Shown piece by piece: positions 12,122-22,125 of a stretch of 64,000 nt of DNA; within the stretch, counting starts at the first letter, position 1, and every line of letters starts with the position of its first letter. The stretch comes from Reticulitermes speratus (Eukaryota > Arthropoda > Insecta > Blattodea > Rhinotermitidae), in the NCBI GenBank assembly GCA_021186555.1, contig JAJKFL010000039.1, positions 13,496,733 through 13,560,732 on the forward strand, given 5' to 3'. The position numbers and the translations under genes are program-made. The notes beneath the pieces are model-generated. The model had not been told where the DNA came from. It was given only the letters and a program-made list of their open reading frames with translations, and ran no database searches.

Positions 12122-12331
12122 TTATTTTGCAACTCTATCACGATATGCATCTTTGTTCATCGTTTCCACTTGGTGACCAACACTTCGTAAGCTTGATATT
12201 TCTTCACTCGGCCGCTGTAATCTTTTCGATTTCACCTTCCAAATGCATTCTACGCTCCGACGTAACTCAGTGAATTGTACAATAAACTCTTCTGACCAAT
12301 GTGCCACTGTTTCAAACCCAGAAGTAAACAT
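12122..12331 (-). pseudogene. MADF-domain fragment (Harbinger partner protein)
   Basis: A 69-residue minus-strand frame. Residues 12-31 read WSEEFIVQFTELRRSVECIW followed by KVKSK, and the end reads NKDAYRDRVAK. MADF domains typically show W....FI..Y...PCLWK.KSKEY and later a K..AY..LV block, so both helices are suggested. MADF proteins accompany PIF/Harbinger nucleases or act as DNA-binding adaptors. Its position inside inverted ends at 11343-12577 supports a transposon origin. It lacks the rest of the domain and the protein, so I call it a remnant. Confidence 0.5.
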
Positions 12332-12677
12332 AAATACTGACTACAGTCCATCACAGCGCAATTGAAAACCAAAGCACGAACGAGTTAATTTCGTGAGAAA
12401 TGCCACACACGGCACAATTCTAACTGCGCAATTAAACTATCCACTTAAACCAGATCTAACTCAGTCCGCAAATTTGACCTGAACACTCCACAACTTTCTC
12501 CTGACACGTGCAGTTCTGACTGTGCTATTTGGACTACGAATTTCGAACTGTGTAACACCCTGAGTATGTATGGGGCCCTTCATTCGCCGCTACCTTTTCT
12601 GCCTCTCACTGTTCGCCCTATAGGGTTTTAGTTAAAATTCCAGTGCCATCATTCATTTAGAATCTAACATTTTCAAT

Positions 12678-12968
12678 TGTGGGCTGGGATAGCTCAGTCG
12701 GTATAGCGACTCGCTACGAGCTGGATGGTCCGGGGATCGAATCCCGGTGGAGGCTTCATTTTCAGCACCCGTCCAGACCGGCCTTGGGGCCTACCCAGCC
12801 TCCTGTACAATGGCTACCGGGTCATTCACGGGGGTAAAGCGCCGGGGCGTGGCGTTGACCACCCACCCCTATCTAGCGTCAGGGTTAAAGAAAGAGTAGA
12901 GCTATACCTCTACTCCCCCTCCGGGCCTTCATGGCCTGTTCTAGGGTCAACTTTACCTTTACCTTTAC
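12678..12968 (+). mobile_element. tRNA-derived SINE family C, copy 1
   Basis: Head with A box TAGCTCAGTCGG and B box GGGATCGAATCCCGG, body GTCCAGACCGGCC..GGGCC, and a 3' tail of TTTACC repeats instead of poly-A. CTAACATTTTCAAT at 12664-12677 and 12969-12982 is an exact 14-bp target-site duplication. Full length, little diverged, so probably a fairly recent insertion. Confidence 0.93.
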
Positions 12969-12982
12969 CTAACATTTTCAAT

Positions 12983-15164
12983 CATAGATAAGAACAGTTA
13001 CCGGGACTCAGTATGTTTTGGTTTTATTCGCTGACCTTGGTGTGTACGTCAGGGTGTTCTCTCGTATTGGAAATGAAACTGACTAAAAGTTTGCCAAGGT
13101 TAAGGGCGCGCTAGCTATAGAAAAGTTTGGGTCATGTGCTCAGTGACTGAAGAGAACACTTTCTACGCTACGTAGCAGTGCGCCGCCGAGGCTGGACCGT
13201 TTCTCCAGCCACTTTCACAAGCCTGCAACGTTCCTTCGGCTGCGGTCTGTATAGTATTCGTCGACCGGATTTGATGCATTAATTTATCCATTGCTTCCCT
13301 CCTCTACCACAACAGAAATAAAAGTCACAACAAACCGAAAGATACATACAGATTTCGTGCTACTGCTGTGATATACAGGCCTATCCTTAAAAGAAGGCGA
13401 AATAAAAAAAAATAAGTGCATATTTATAGAACAACTTTTCACCACAAATTTCAGACACTACATGCGTAACAGTCGCTCCAGCTTCACAAGTTCATACAAC
13501 TGCCAAGGCGACATTACTGTTGTTATTTATTTGTTTATGATTTGACATTTCAATAGCTCTAGATGTATAGTGTTGAATGAAAGAATGAGAAGTGAATATT
13601 GAATTGGAAATAATGTGTAAGAAACACATCGTGTTCTATTTGACGTGTGTTATCCCGCCATTAGCCTTGAGAGACTGGCGAAGCTGCACATAAAAAATCT
13701 CAGTAGGCGACATTTGCACTCTGGATCTCACGAATACAAAGAAGGAGTGTTACTCGGTGGACAGCGACGTTCGGTAATTGGCGTTGCTGAGGGAAGGAAA
13801 TGAAGACACTCTTACCACACTTCATGAAAAAATACGTTCATTGGTACCAACGTTATTGGAGATATTACACACATGCACATGCTACAATACGTCTGTCTTT
13901 TCTTCTAAATGGGATAATTAGACTCATATGTTCGATATTCAAGACTTAAAATCTGTAATATATAAACTGACTTTTCGTTGAAGACTGAAAATAATAAAAA
14001 AACTGAAAAAACTCACCTCTGTGGTATTTGTATGACATTATATATAATAAATGTGACTAAGAAGGTCCTAACGTGTAGGCGTAAAGTCGAGTACGGAAAG
14101 CAGATTAATATTTGTTCACAATTTGCTATAAAATAGGTGCAAGATAAAATTATACAACACTTTCACGACTGGCTTTAACGAAAACCACAAACAAAAATTC
14201 AGTTCTTACCTCACAAAGAACATAGTGTGTATCAATTATAAAGAAAAACGGATAAATTTTGTATAGGGAAATGATCACTGTTTATTGTGAAAATCTTATG
14301 GAACATATAAAATAAATGTGTAGGCAAAATGAAGAGTTTTAAATGTTGCAAACCCTAACGATGATAAAGACATGAAACAACACTTAATATATCAGTTACT
14401 AAACAAAGGGAAACAAAAACTGAACATTAGAAATACAGACAGTAATCCGAACTAATGCAGTCGCCAGTGTATGTTATCTGAAATAATTAATTCCTTCAGG
14501 GTTAAATTTCTTGTCTGTTCGAACCTGTTCGCTCAAAAGACTATTAATTTAAATTCATCAACTGCTTCTCACCGATAGATGGTTTATAATATCCTTCGTT
14601 CGCCACTCGAGAGTGATCAGTCGCATGTCGGAACACTATGCCTAACAACATGTACAGATAATACTCTGGTATTTCTGTTTGTTTATCTAGTCCGCATAAG
14701 TACACCATGCGATTGTAACTAGTGACGAAGAGAAGTAAGTAAACACACTATTTCAAAATGCTTTCAGCATGTCTAGCTTATTCCCTCCTCTCACGAACAG
14801 AATCGATAGCTCGAACTGAAATATCGAGCCACCAAATCATATTATCATACAAAGTTTATACCTCATCCTCGTCAACTTTCTAATCTTAAGAGATACTACC
14901 TAGTCTGTGTGAGTATTGAGGTGAAAGTCTGGGACTTACGAACTTGTAAATTTTAATAATCATTTCATATTAACATATACGCGTAGCATGTTAAAAGCAA
15001 AAGTAATTTGTAATATGGAGAGGTAACCGTCGTTAAGTTAACATCGCCTCAACAAGCAATATAAGATAAAACATTTCTTAACTTACCAGCGAGTTTAAAC
15101 ATCAACTGACTACATAACTAATTACTATTTAACTAATCAATCAATCACAAATCTAACTCAATTC
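12983..15164. other. Long AT-rich stretch, nothing recognised
   Basis: About 2.2 kb without repeats I can match elsewhere in the window and without reading frames of note. 13150-13270 is locally CpG-richer than its surroundings. Confidence 0.4.
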
Positions 15165-15680
15165 TCTCCAAAGTGCAACGCTGGTTTCTCAACTGGGCAA
15201 GACAGTCTCTCCTGTTGTGGAACCCGTATTTACAAAAGCCCCCCTCCCATTGTATTCCACCCCCAGCCAGTTAAGTCCATTCATTAGTCTCACATAACAT
15301 TTCTCTAATATCCATTTTAACATTAATTTAATGTAAATTTCCCATCTACACTTAGGTTTTCTAAGGAGCCTTAACCCTCGATCTTGGTCTTACTAATATG
15401 TTGTATGCATTTCTCAGCTCCATATGCATGTTGTCCTTCTCGTCCACTTCATCTTTCTTGATATGGTTACTCTAATAATATCTGGTGGAGGATGCAAATT
15501 ATGGTGATACATTAATCAATTATTTCCACCCTACTCTCACTTCGTGTCTCTTAGAAACAAATATTTTTCGTGGCACTTAGTTCTCAAATATCTTTAACCT
15601 GTATTGTTCCCTTAGGGTAAAAGATGAAGTTTTACACCCATACAAAACAACGGATAAATTATAGTTTTAATATCTAGTAT
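15165..15680 (-). mobile_element. LINE family A 3' end, copy 3 (longest)
   Basis: Minus-strand fragments follow the C-terminal half of a non-LTR ORF2. LSVVLYGCKTSSFTLREQYR with LKIFEN near 15660-15590 corresponds to VVLYGCETW.LTLREEHRLRVFEN; then a KRHE/GGWK-like piece near 15560; SPNIIRV-like near 15480; and the degraded RRWEDN...QDR tail to about 15165. The order is right but frames change often. This copy reaches furthest 5' and links the shorter copies to the same ORF2. Confidence 0.75.
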
Positions 15681-15686
15681 TCAATC

Positions 15687-15984
15687 CAATTAACTGTACA
15701 TGAAACCATAAATGTCTGTTATTTCGTGATGCTTCTCCTACGTGTTTTGGCTCCTATAGCCCATCTTCAGGGAGGTCACTTACAAAGGAATACATTTATA
15801 ATAAATGCTGTCCAAGATGTGCATATATGAAGTTCAAATACAATGCTACCAATTAATATGTTGCTAACAATTTATAAAATGTAGATTAATTACATGTATT
15901 TTACATTTCTTAATTAGTTTATTTATGTAGGAGGAGTTTCATAAAACAGCAAACATTTATGGTTACGTGTGCAATTAGTTAAAT
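15687..15984. mobile_element. Short element with imperfect inverted ends and a hammerhead
   Basis: 15687-15722 (ATGAAACCATAAATGTCTGTT) and 15948-15984 (AACAGCAAACATTTATGGTT) are imperfect inverted repeats about 225 bp apart, enclosing the hammerhead-like motif at 15733-15776. No coding capacity. Confidence 0.45.
15733..15776 (-). ncRNA. Hammerhead-like ribozyme motif
   Basis: Minus strand: CTCC (stem I), CTGAAGA intact, extra T, stem II GGCT/AGCC, AAAAC (G12 changed to A), ACGTA, GGAG (stem I partner). Stem I pairs over 4 bp. The G12 change would be expected to abolish activity. Confidence 0.6.
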
Positions 15985-16185
15985 TAAATACTGTGAAGTC
16001 AATCTACTACACGGAATATAGTTTAAATCTTTAAGGCTTTAGATAGACGGAAAGTTACGGTTTCTGAACTGAATGACAGTTACAATTCCCCGAATACAAT
16101 TTCGTAACTCACTGCTGAATGTAATTTGACTTGTGAATATCGTCCTCAGATAGTTAAACCTTGAAACATTTTCTAAGAAGTTATT

Positions 16186-16443
16186 TTTTTTTCCAATGGC
16201 TCGACAGCCCCTTGGGGGCCTAGGCCGCCTCATTTTGAGGCTTCATGATCACACACTTTAGACACACCACATTCGGTAGGACTCCTCTGGACGAGGGACC
16301 AGCTCGTCGCAGAGACCCTACCTGACAACACAAAACAATCACAACAGACAGACATCCATGGCCTAGGCGGGATTCGAACCCACAATCCCAGTAAGCGAGC
16401 GGCCGTAGACCCACGTCTTAGACCTCGCGGCCACTGGGATCGG
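16186..16443 (-). mobile_element. tRNA-derived SINE family A, copy 2
   Basis: Inverted copy with the tRNA-like head at the right and the A tail at the left. TAAGAA[G/A]TTATT at 16174-16185 and 16444-16455 is a 12-bp target duplication with one mismatch. Its body variants (CTTCATGATCACACACTTTA, GACGAGGGACCAG) and its 3' flank recur in the composite SINE at 18047-18417. Confidence 0.9.
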
Positions 16444-16742
16444 TAAGAAATTATTACCCGTTTTTATACTAGGATTTTATTCCGCGTTATGGTAACGAGA
16501 CATAAACACGGGCTTTGCAGATTTTGTGGTTTGCTTGTGAGAAATAGTGTGTGACTGGCCTATTGTTTCAACCTGACGTTGGTCCTGCGAGACTGACACA
16601 TGCATGTCAGTAGATGTTTGCGAGAGGGTAGAAAATAAATTTCGATACAATTAACTAACAAAGAGAGTGCATTATTTAAGTTCTATCCGACAAATGTCCA
16701 CTTTTATTTTCTATTATTCAATACATATATTTCATTGAAGAT

Positions 16743-16789
16743 GGTCCAACATGTTTCAAACCTTATATGAGGTTCATCTTCAGGGACAT
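16743..16789 (-). ncRNA. Hammerhead-like ribozyme motif (FB1 left)
   Basis: Minus strand: GTCC, CTGAAGA, extra T, stem II GAACC/GGTTT with an 8-nt loop, GAAAC, ATGTT, GGAC. All core boxes are intact (A15.1-U16.1 closes stem III, H17 is U) and stem I pairs 4/4. Confidence 0.75.
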
Positions 16790-16978
16790 CTGCTTTAAAT
16801 TACACCAGCCATTCTTCAAAGGTACATGTTAGGTTATACACTTTGAAATGTTGTCTTTGTTGTCTTGTGGTTACTATATATTCGGTTGTATGTTCGCTTG
16901 TGGATGGTTGGGACAACCATCCACAAGCGAACATACAACATGTACCTTTGAAGAAGGGCTAGTATAATTTACAGCAGA

Positions 16979-17024
16979 TGTCCCTGAAGATGAACCTCAT
17001 ATAAGGTTCGAAACATGTTGGATC
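16979..17024 (+). ncRNA. Hammerhead-like ribozyme motif (FB1 right)
   Basis: TCC, CTGAAGA, extra T, stem II GAACC/GGTTC (5 bp), GAAAC, ATGTT, GGA. The core is intact. Stem III has two pairs around a 2-nt loop, the size thought to need dimerisation. Confidence 0.75.
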
Positions 17025-17096
17025 ATCTTTAATGAAATATATGTATTGAATAATAGAAAATAAAAGTGTACATTTGTCGGATAGAACCTAAATAAT

Positions 17097-18037
17097 CAAA
17101 ACATGTACGGTATGAATAACATAAAGATTGCATTAGTTTGAGATAAAATAGGTCCATCCCCAATGCACTCAACAGAAATGCAGTGAGAGCCAGTAATGAA
17201 TTTCTAATGCCCTTGGTCGGCCGCAACTTAGAACAGGTGATCACATTTCAACTGAATAATGCAACATAAACTACAAAGTTCATAGAATAAACGATATTCC
17301 ATATCAATACTGATTAAATATGTTATAAAACACTATGACGCACTAAACGCCTCCTGCTTAAAAGAAACCCGTTAAGATATAGACAGTAAAACTCTCTTGA
17401 TAAGAGAAACCATTTAGCCTGTTAAAATGCTCAAAGAAGAGAGACAACGTACAAAATTAATTAAACTCTTCTTTGGTAATAAAATTTTTCTGAACTTTTT
17501 AAAGTAGTATTTCTGGGTGATGCGAAAGAGCAAGTCGACCAGAATCATACAAATACATGAGTGTTTTGTACAGTCTTTGTGTTTGAATAATTCAGACTGC
17601 TGAAAGTTACCTTGCAGAAATAATATATACGTCGATCCACAAAAAGAGGCGTAATTACTTTAACGAAAGGCATAATGAAGTACTTTACTGAGCAAAACAG
17701 GATTTCCTTGTAAACAGTCTACCTGACGTAACAAGTTATGACACAGCACTGGCAGCTCACAGACAAAAACTCTGCTTGAAACTGAAAACGCGTTGTCCCG
17801 CAAATGGAAAAAAAGATTCCAGTGAACTGAATTACAGTGTTCGTTTTAAGGGCCGCAGAAAGCCAGTAGGGGGAGGGGGCACGTGGTGATATCTTTTCCC
17901 AAAAGTATCATCGCCGGTTCAGTAGTTACCCTTTGCAATGAAACTGCCCTATACAAAATACGTATAACTGCAAAACCCATATTGATCTGATTAATGAATA
18001 TGCAGGTAATTTATAACGAACAATTGAATCACAATAG
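17097..18037. other. Non-coding stretch
   Basis: No gene or repeat recognised in about 0.9 kb. Confidence 0.4.
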
Positions 18038-18046
18038 GGTGTCTTT

Positions 18047-18417
18047 TTTTCCAATGGCTCGACAGCCCCTTGGGGGCCTAGGCCGCCTCATTTTTCGAGG
18101 CTTCACGATCACACTTTTTTTTTATAAACCTTGAAACATTTTCTAAGAAATAATTTTTTTTCCAATGGCTCCACAGCCCCTTGGGGGCCTAGGCCGCCTC
18201 ATTTTTCGAGGCTTCATGATCACACACTTTAGACACACCACACTCGGTAGGACTCCTCTGGACGAGGGACCAGCCCGTCGCAGAGACCTCTACCTAACAA
18301 CACACAACACTCACAAGAGACAGACATCCATGCCTCCGGTAGGATTCGAACCCACAATCCTAGTAAGCGAGCGGCCGCAGACCCACGACTTAGACCGCAC
18401 GGCCACTGGGATCGGCT
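18047..18417 (-). mobile_element. Composite SINE A with carried 3' flank
   Basis: On the minus strand: a full SINE A (18414 to about 18160), then about 35 bases that match the 3' flank of the SINE at 16186 (complement of AAACCTTGAAACATTTTCTA), then an A run, then only the last 70 bases of a second SINE A (to 18047) and its own A tail. TAGGGTGTC before and TAGGGTCCC after suggest a single insertion with a diverged target duplication. See finding on transduction. Confidence 0.8.
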
Positions 18418-18552
18418 TAGGGTCCCTTACAATAACATATTTTATATTTTAAGTCTTAAAAACAACTTATATAAATTTTTTTTAAAAACGTGGAATCCAC
18501 AGTTTATACTATGACTGGTTCTGCATGTCGATTAGTATTTTACATACAGAAT

Positions 18553-18597
18553 GTTAGGCTGACGATAGCGCCTAAAGCCGAAACATGTAGCTAAAAG
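18553..18597 (+). ncRNA. Hammerhead-like motif, partly degenerate
   Basis: TTAG, G, CTGACGA, extra T, a poorly paired stem II (AGCGCC..AAAGCC), GAAAC, ATGTA, G, CTAA. Core boxes are intact and stem I pairs TTAG/CTAA after one mismatch. Confidence 0.5.
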
Positions 18598-18732
18598 TAC
18601 CTACAGTTGGCAAGTTGTGCCTACTTACTATTAGTGAATTATATATTAATTTAAATTAAATTAAGTTATAAACCAACCGATGCACACTAAAACCACTTTT
18701 TAAGTAGCTTTATTATAAAATTGTTAAAATTG

Positions 18733-18776
18733 TACCCCTACACGTGTTTCGATCCTAGGATCATCGTCAGGGGGGT
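18733..18776 (-). ncRNA. Hammerhead-like ribozyme motif (FB2 left)
   Basis: Inverted twin of the motif at 19091-19135, identical in sequence: CTGACGA, extra T, stem II GATCC/GGATC, GAAAC, palindromic ACACGTGT stem III, A17, stem I ACCCC/GGGGT. Confidence 0.8.
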
Positions 18777-19090
18777 TTATTGCTAAAAGCTACAGTCACT
18801 TCAACACATGATTTAAAATATTCTATCTGCACTTTGAAACATAAGTTAAAATCTTGTAAAAAGATTCTCTAAAGGTTGTAAAATTATAAAAGCACTGTAG
18901 ATGGTAGATTGTGGAACTGCTGGCGTGTGGTATTAAAAGCATATGAAATGTTTTTGCGTGGAGCGGAGTGTACTACGTGTTGTGCGGTGAGGAGTACTAC
19001 GGTACACCGTACAAGATTTTAACTTATGTTTCAAAGTGCAGATAGAATATTTTAAATCATGTGTTGAAGTGACTGTAGCTTTTAGCAATA

Positions 19091-19135
19091 AACCCCCCTG
19101 ACGATGATCCTAGGATCGAAACACGTGTAGGGGTA
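19091..19135 (+). ncRNA. Hammerhead-like ribozyme motif (FB2 right)
   Basis: The best copy in the window. ACCCC (stem I), C, CTGACGA, extra T, GATCC-TA-GGATC (stem II), GAAAC, then ACACGTGT in which A15.1-U16.1 and the next three pairs can form only between two molecules because no loop remains, A at H17, and GGGGT (stem I partner). All invariant core positions are present. Confidence 0.82.
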
Positions 19136-19214
19136 CAATTTTAACAATTTTATAATAAAGCTACTTAAAAAGTGGTTTTAGTGTGCATCGGTTGGTTTAT
19201 AACTTAATTTAAAT

Positions 19215-19644
19215 GACGAAGATGCACGGTGTCAACAGTGTGAAATTAATTTAAATGTAACACTCTTTGATGCAACAACTGAAGAGGATCACCAAACACT
19301 TAATCAAGATAACTCGCTGCCTGGTTTAGATTCGAAACGTGGACCTCCCAAACACATAGCAGGAGTTCTGCCACCGCACAACGATAATCATATGGTATGA
19401 TATGAGAAGTCGAGTATTTGCTGGTATATAAAACGTAAATGAATGCTTTTGTGCATATGGATGCTAAACTTTAAAGCCAGTGTCCCTCACTTCAGCGCTT
19501 TAATACGTAACTAACGTAAACTGAATTCCACAGAATCCTTCTTCAGTCGCTCAGCTACTTCTTGATTTTAACTAGCAAAATTACACTTAGATGTGGTAGC
19601 CTGGCGTCGAAAACCTATGAGAGCCACTTTTTCTTATTGATTTA
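19215..19644. other. Non-coding stretch
   Basis: No feature recognised. Confidence 0.4.
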
Positions 19645-19907
19645 GAAGGGCCCCGCAGCAGACGCTACGGACGCACCGCAGCCTTTGACTTATTGTGCAA
19701 CCCTATGATGAAGATGATTATTTTTTTTTTTTTCCAACTAATGGAGCACCGGTGGAATGAAATTGACAGGGGAAGACCGAAGTACTCGGGGAAAAACTGT
19801 CCCAGTGCCTATTTGTCCACCACAAATCCCACATGAACTGGCCCGGGATCGAACCCGGGCCTCCGCTGTGAGAGGCCGGCGACTAACCGCCTGAGCCATG
19901 GCACGTC
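19645..19907 (-). mobile_element. tRNA-derived SINE family B, copy 2
   Basis: Inverted copy. Head at the right (complement of GCCATGGCTCAGGCGGTTAG, B box GGGTTCGATCCCGGG). Internal T run at about 19721-19733. Right-hand family block AAGGGCCCCGCAGCAGACG at the 3' end. The target duplication is not clear. Confidence 0.85.
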
Positions 19908-21138
19908 CATGTAAGCTACATACTTTGAGACTAGATACACAATTGGTTTCAGCAAAGCCTGTCGAACTCACGCTTCAGCGCAGGCGGGAACGATATGTAG
20001 ATACCTCCACACAAGGCCTGCTAGTCTCGCTCCAAGTTTCGCAGTCAAGCCGTGATCAGTGCCTTCAACTCTGGCAACAATGCGTGTTTACAAAGCAGCG
20101 TACAGCACACACACACACACAGCAATAAAATCAGAAGGATTCGACGCGTTATTTTACAACGGGCAGTTGTACAGTGGGCAACGAATCCTGACGTCAGATA
20201 CTGAGAGCGTCGTTTTGAATTCCACTTCGGGCATGGACATAGTGTGAAGTTCGACTGTTTCTTCACTGTAACACCGAAAGTTAACGGTTTGTGCTGCAAG
20301 GGACATTTGATTGTACTACGTACTACCGACACTATACGTTACAACGGTGTAAATGTAAGCAACAGCCGTTTCCTTACACAAGCATTATCAGTTTAAATCA
20401 TCCTGTCATTCGACGCTCTATAATCTGTGTAGTCACCTTATGAGGACGTCATTGTGCACTTTATAAAGACATAAAAAGTTCAACGTCGCGACTTCTACCC
20501 CCACGACAGACACTTGAAAGGGCGTCGAAATTCAGTGTAATTTCATATCTTAACACACACATCATTGTGACAGACGTCATCCCACACAGCAAAAGGTGTT
20601 TCACATTAACGTGAGTTTAAATAGGCTTTGAATTATTGCTCTAACCTTTTTAAGCTACGGAAATACGCACACCATAACAAGAAGATTAGCACAAATGATG
20701 ATACACGGAAGACCACTCGACGGCGTCTGGACTGTATCCAGCAACATGATATGATAAGAACAGACTACAAACCACGCAATTCTAACACACAGAAAAATCA
20801 AGTCTTCATTAACGTGATTCTTTTCATTTGAAAGTACCAACCTCTGGAAATAACGTTTGCCTATCGGTACCCTCATTTTTAGATAGGCCTAACTCAGGAG
20901 TGCATAAATTTTCCAATTCTAGGTACCAGGAGGGTGACATGAAGCAAGTTCCAAACTGAATATCCACAAAAATTAGGCGCAAGTTTAATACCTGGTGCCC
21001 GGTATTAGTACACCTCTGGCCTAACTTACACGTACGTAAATCAGTTCATGTTTCTTACGTTCACAAAGGATATAGAGCGACTTCAATTGAAAACCGACCC
21101 CAAACGCACGGCATGCAACGGACTTACATTTCCTCACG
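19908..21138. other. Non-coding stretch
   Basis: No gene recognised; a short (AC)n at about 20107-20121. Reading frames here overlap on both strands and lack domains. Confidence 0.4.

Positions 21139-21177
<39 letters not shown>
21139..21177. repeat. (AT)n microsatellite
   Basis: About 19 AT repeats directly abutting the inverted end of the next element, as expected for an element that targets TA. Confidence 0.95.
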
Positions 21178-21181
<4 letters not shown>

Positions 21182-21680
21182 TGTACCGTATAAAACGAAA
21201 CCCCAAGACTAAACCATTTATTTTATTTTTATTTTCAATTTTTCAAAGATACCAAATGTCATAAACAATGCGTAATTACAGCACATGCTGAAAAGTCCCC
21301 CCTCCCCCCAGTCTCTTCAAAGAATAATGGTCCCTCAATTCGTTTTCGAGATACTGCGCACAAAAACCCGATTTGAATAATGCAGAGAATTTTCGTGCAG
21401 GGCATGAGGGTTTTCAGGACTTCGTATTCCACGGTTTTGACTACTAATGTATCGACTCAAGTGGAACCATGCTTCGTCCGTAAAAAACAAACTGTTAAAC
21501 ATATGAACCCCTTCTCGTGAAAAATATTAATGTCGATTACAGAATTTCCGCGCAACTGGTAGCCAACAACTAGGCAAATGTTGGAAGTGCCCACTGCAGC
21601 GGGGGGTGGGGGGGCAGCTTCTTATATACATGTATTTAGACCTTCTGAGCTTTGGGTTGCGTCTTATACGGTACACCCTG
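21178..21680 (-). mobile_element. Internally deleted Tc1/mariner-superfamily element
   Basis: Inverted ends of about 30 bp: GGTGTACCGTATAAAACG on the left against the complement of GGTGTACCGTATAAGACG on the right, flanked by TA-rich sequence. The interior on the minus strand keeps a transposase scrap, SLFFTDEAWFHLSRYISSQN then RGIRSPENPHALHENSLH (about 21495-21375), matching the TDEAWFHLSGY..SQN.R.W block around the first catalytic Asp. The remainder of the gene is deleted. A non-autonomous derivative of an IS630-type element. Confidence 0.75.
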
Positions 21681-21685
21681 TAATA

Positions 21686-22121
21686 TCTAAGTTACCGAAT
21701 GTCAGAGCAGGTGTTGTAAATGACCTTCAAATCTCAGACATCCTTGACACCCGGTCAGCAGATTATTAAATACTCTTCGAAGTTCTTGTCTACAAATTGC
21801 CGATACTGCGCAGCAAGTTTAACGGAGCTGCGTGACTCATCATCGCCAGTCATATCGACGTGTTTACCGTACATTGCATCATTGCATCATCTAAGTCACA
21901 CTGTCCAGTTTAATCTGCTGCATTACCGACGTGTGAAGCACAGTACAGTTTGATGCCGAGGACTTTTCAGTGTGGAAACCTGTGTAAGAAAGAAATCGTA
22001 CGAAATGTGTTGTAGGAAATTTGGAATACGGCTTCCCGGTATTTCAGTTCCTTCGAGATCAAGCACGTCTTGAGAGTTGAAGGTCATTTCCAACACCTAC
22101 TCTAACATGCGTTAAGTTATA
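21686..22121 (-). mobile_element. Second Tc1/mariner-like inverted-repeat element
   Basis: Inverted ends: GTCAGAGCAGGTGTTGTAAA and TGACCTTC at 21700-21730 against the complement at 22074-22115. Near the left end the minus strand reads CQGCLRFEGHLQHLL, which resembles the C-terminal C..C....G.HFQHLL motif of IS630-type transposases. The centre is non-coding. It abuts the element at 21178-21680, so the two may be nested or tandem insertions. Confidence 0.55.
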
Positions 22122-22125
22122 TATT

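Larger units (their letters stand above)
11343..12577. mobile_element. PIF/Harbinger-like transposon remnant
   Basis: Imperfect inverted ends: GGACTCCACACATGCTGAG on the left against the complement of GGGCCCCATACATACTCAG on the right, both followed by TTACACAGTTC. Length is about 1.2 kb. GGGCCC-type ends and an internal MADF-like fragment (12122-12331) point to PIF/Harbinger, whose autonomous members encode a nuclease plus a MADF/Myb-like partner. No nuclease part is visible. A 3-bp target duplication is not clear. A perfect 16-bp hairpin lies just inside the left end (11366-11403). Confidence 0.5.
16671..17096. mobile_element. Foldback element FB1 with two outward hammerheads
   Basis: A large inverted repeat. 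The outer arms (about 16671-16830 and 16938-17096) pair with few mismatches; an inner 25-bp stem (16884-16908 with 16914-16939) surrounds a 5-nt turn; about 55 bases of the left arm are unpaired. Each arm carries a hammerhead-like motif reading outward. No protein coding capacity. Penelope-like elements are known to carry LTR-like repeats in direct or inverted order with hammerheads, so a Penelope relative is plausible but inferred. Confidence 0.8.
18661..19207. mobile_element. Foldback element FB2, perfect 198-bp inverted repeats
   Basis: 18661-18858 and 19010-19207 read as exact inverted copies as far as I can check by eye, around a 151-bp spacer. Each arm holds a hammerhead-like motif pointing outward. 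TTAATTTAAAT at 18646-18656 and again at 19204-19214 may be an 11-bp target duplication, though the sequence is AT-rich. Identity of the arms implies a young insertion or recent gene conversion. No open reading frame in arms or spacer. Confidence 0.85.

Noticed and set aside
12678-12760. tRNA gene
   Set aside because: The A and B boxes belong to a SINE with body, tail and target duplication; the same holds for the heads at 3686, 47682, 51963 and 62791.
21139-21177. TATA-rich promoter
   Set aside because: It is a simple (AT)n microsatellite next to a TA-targeting element.
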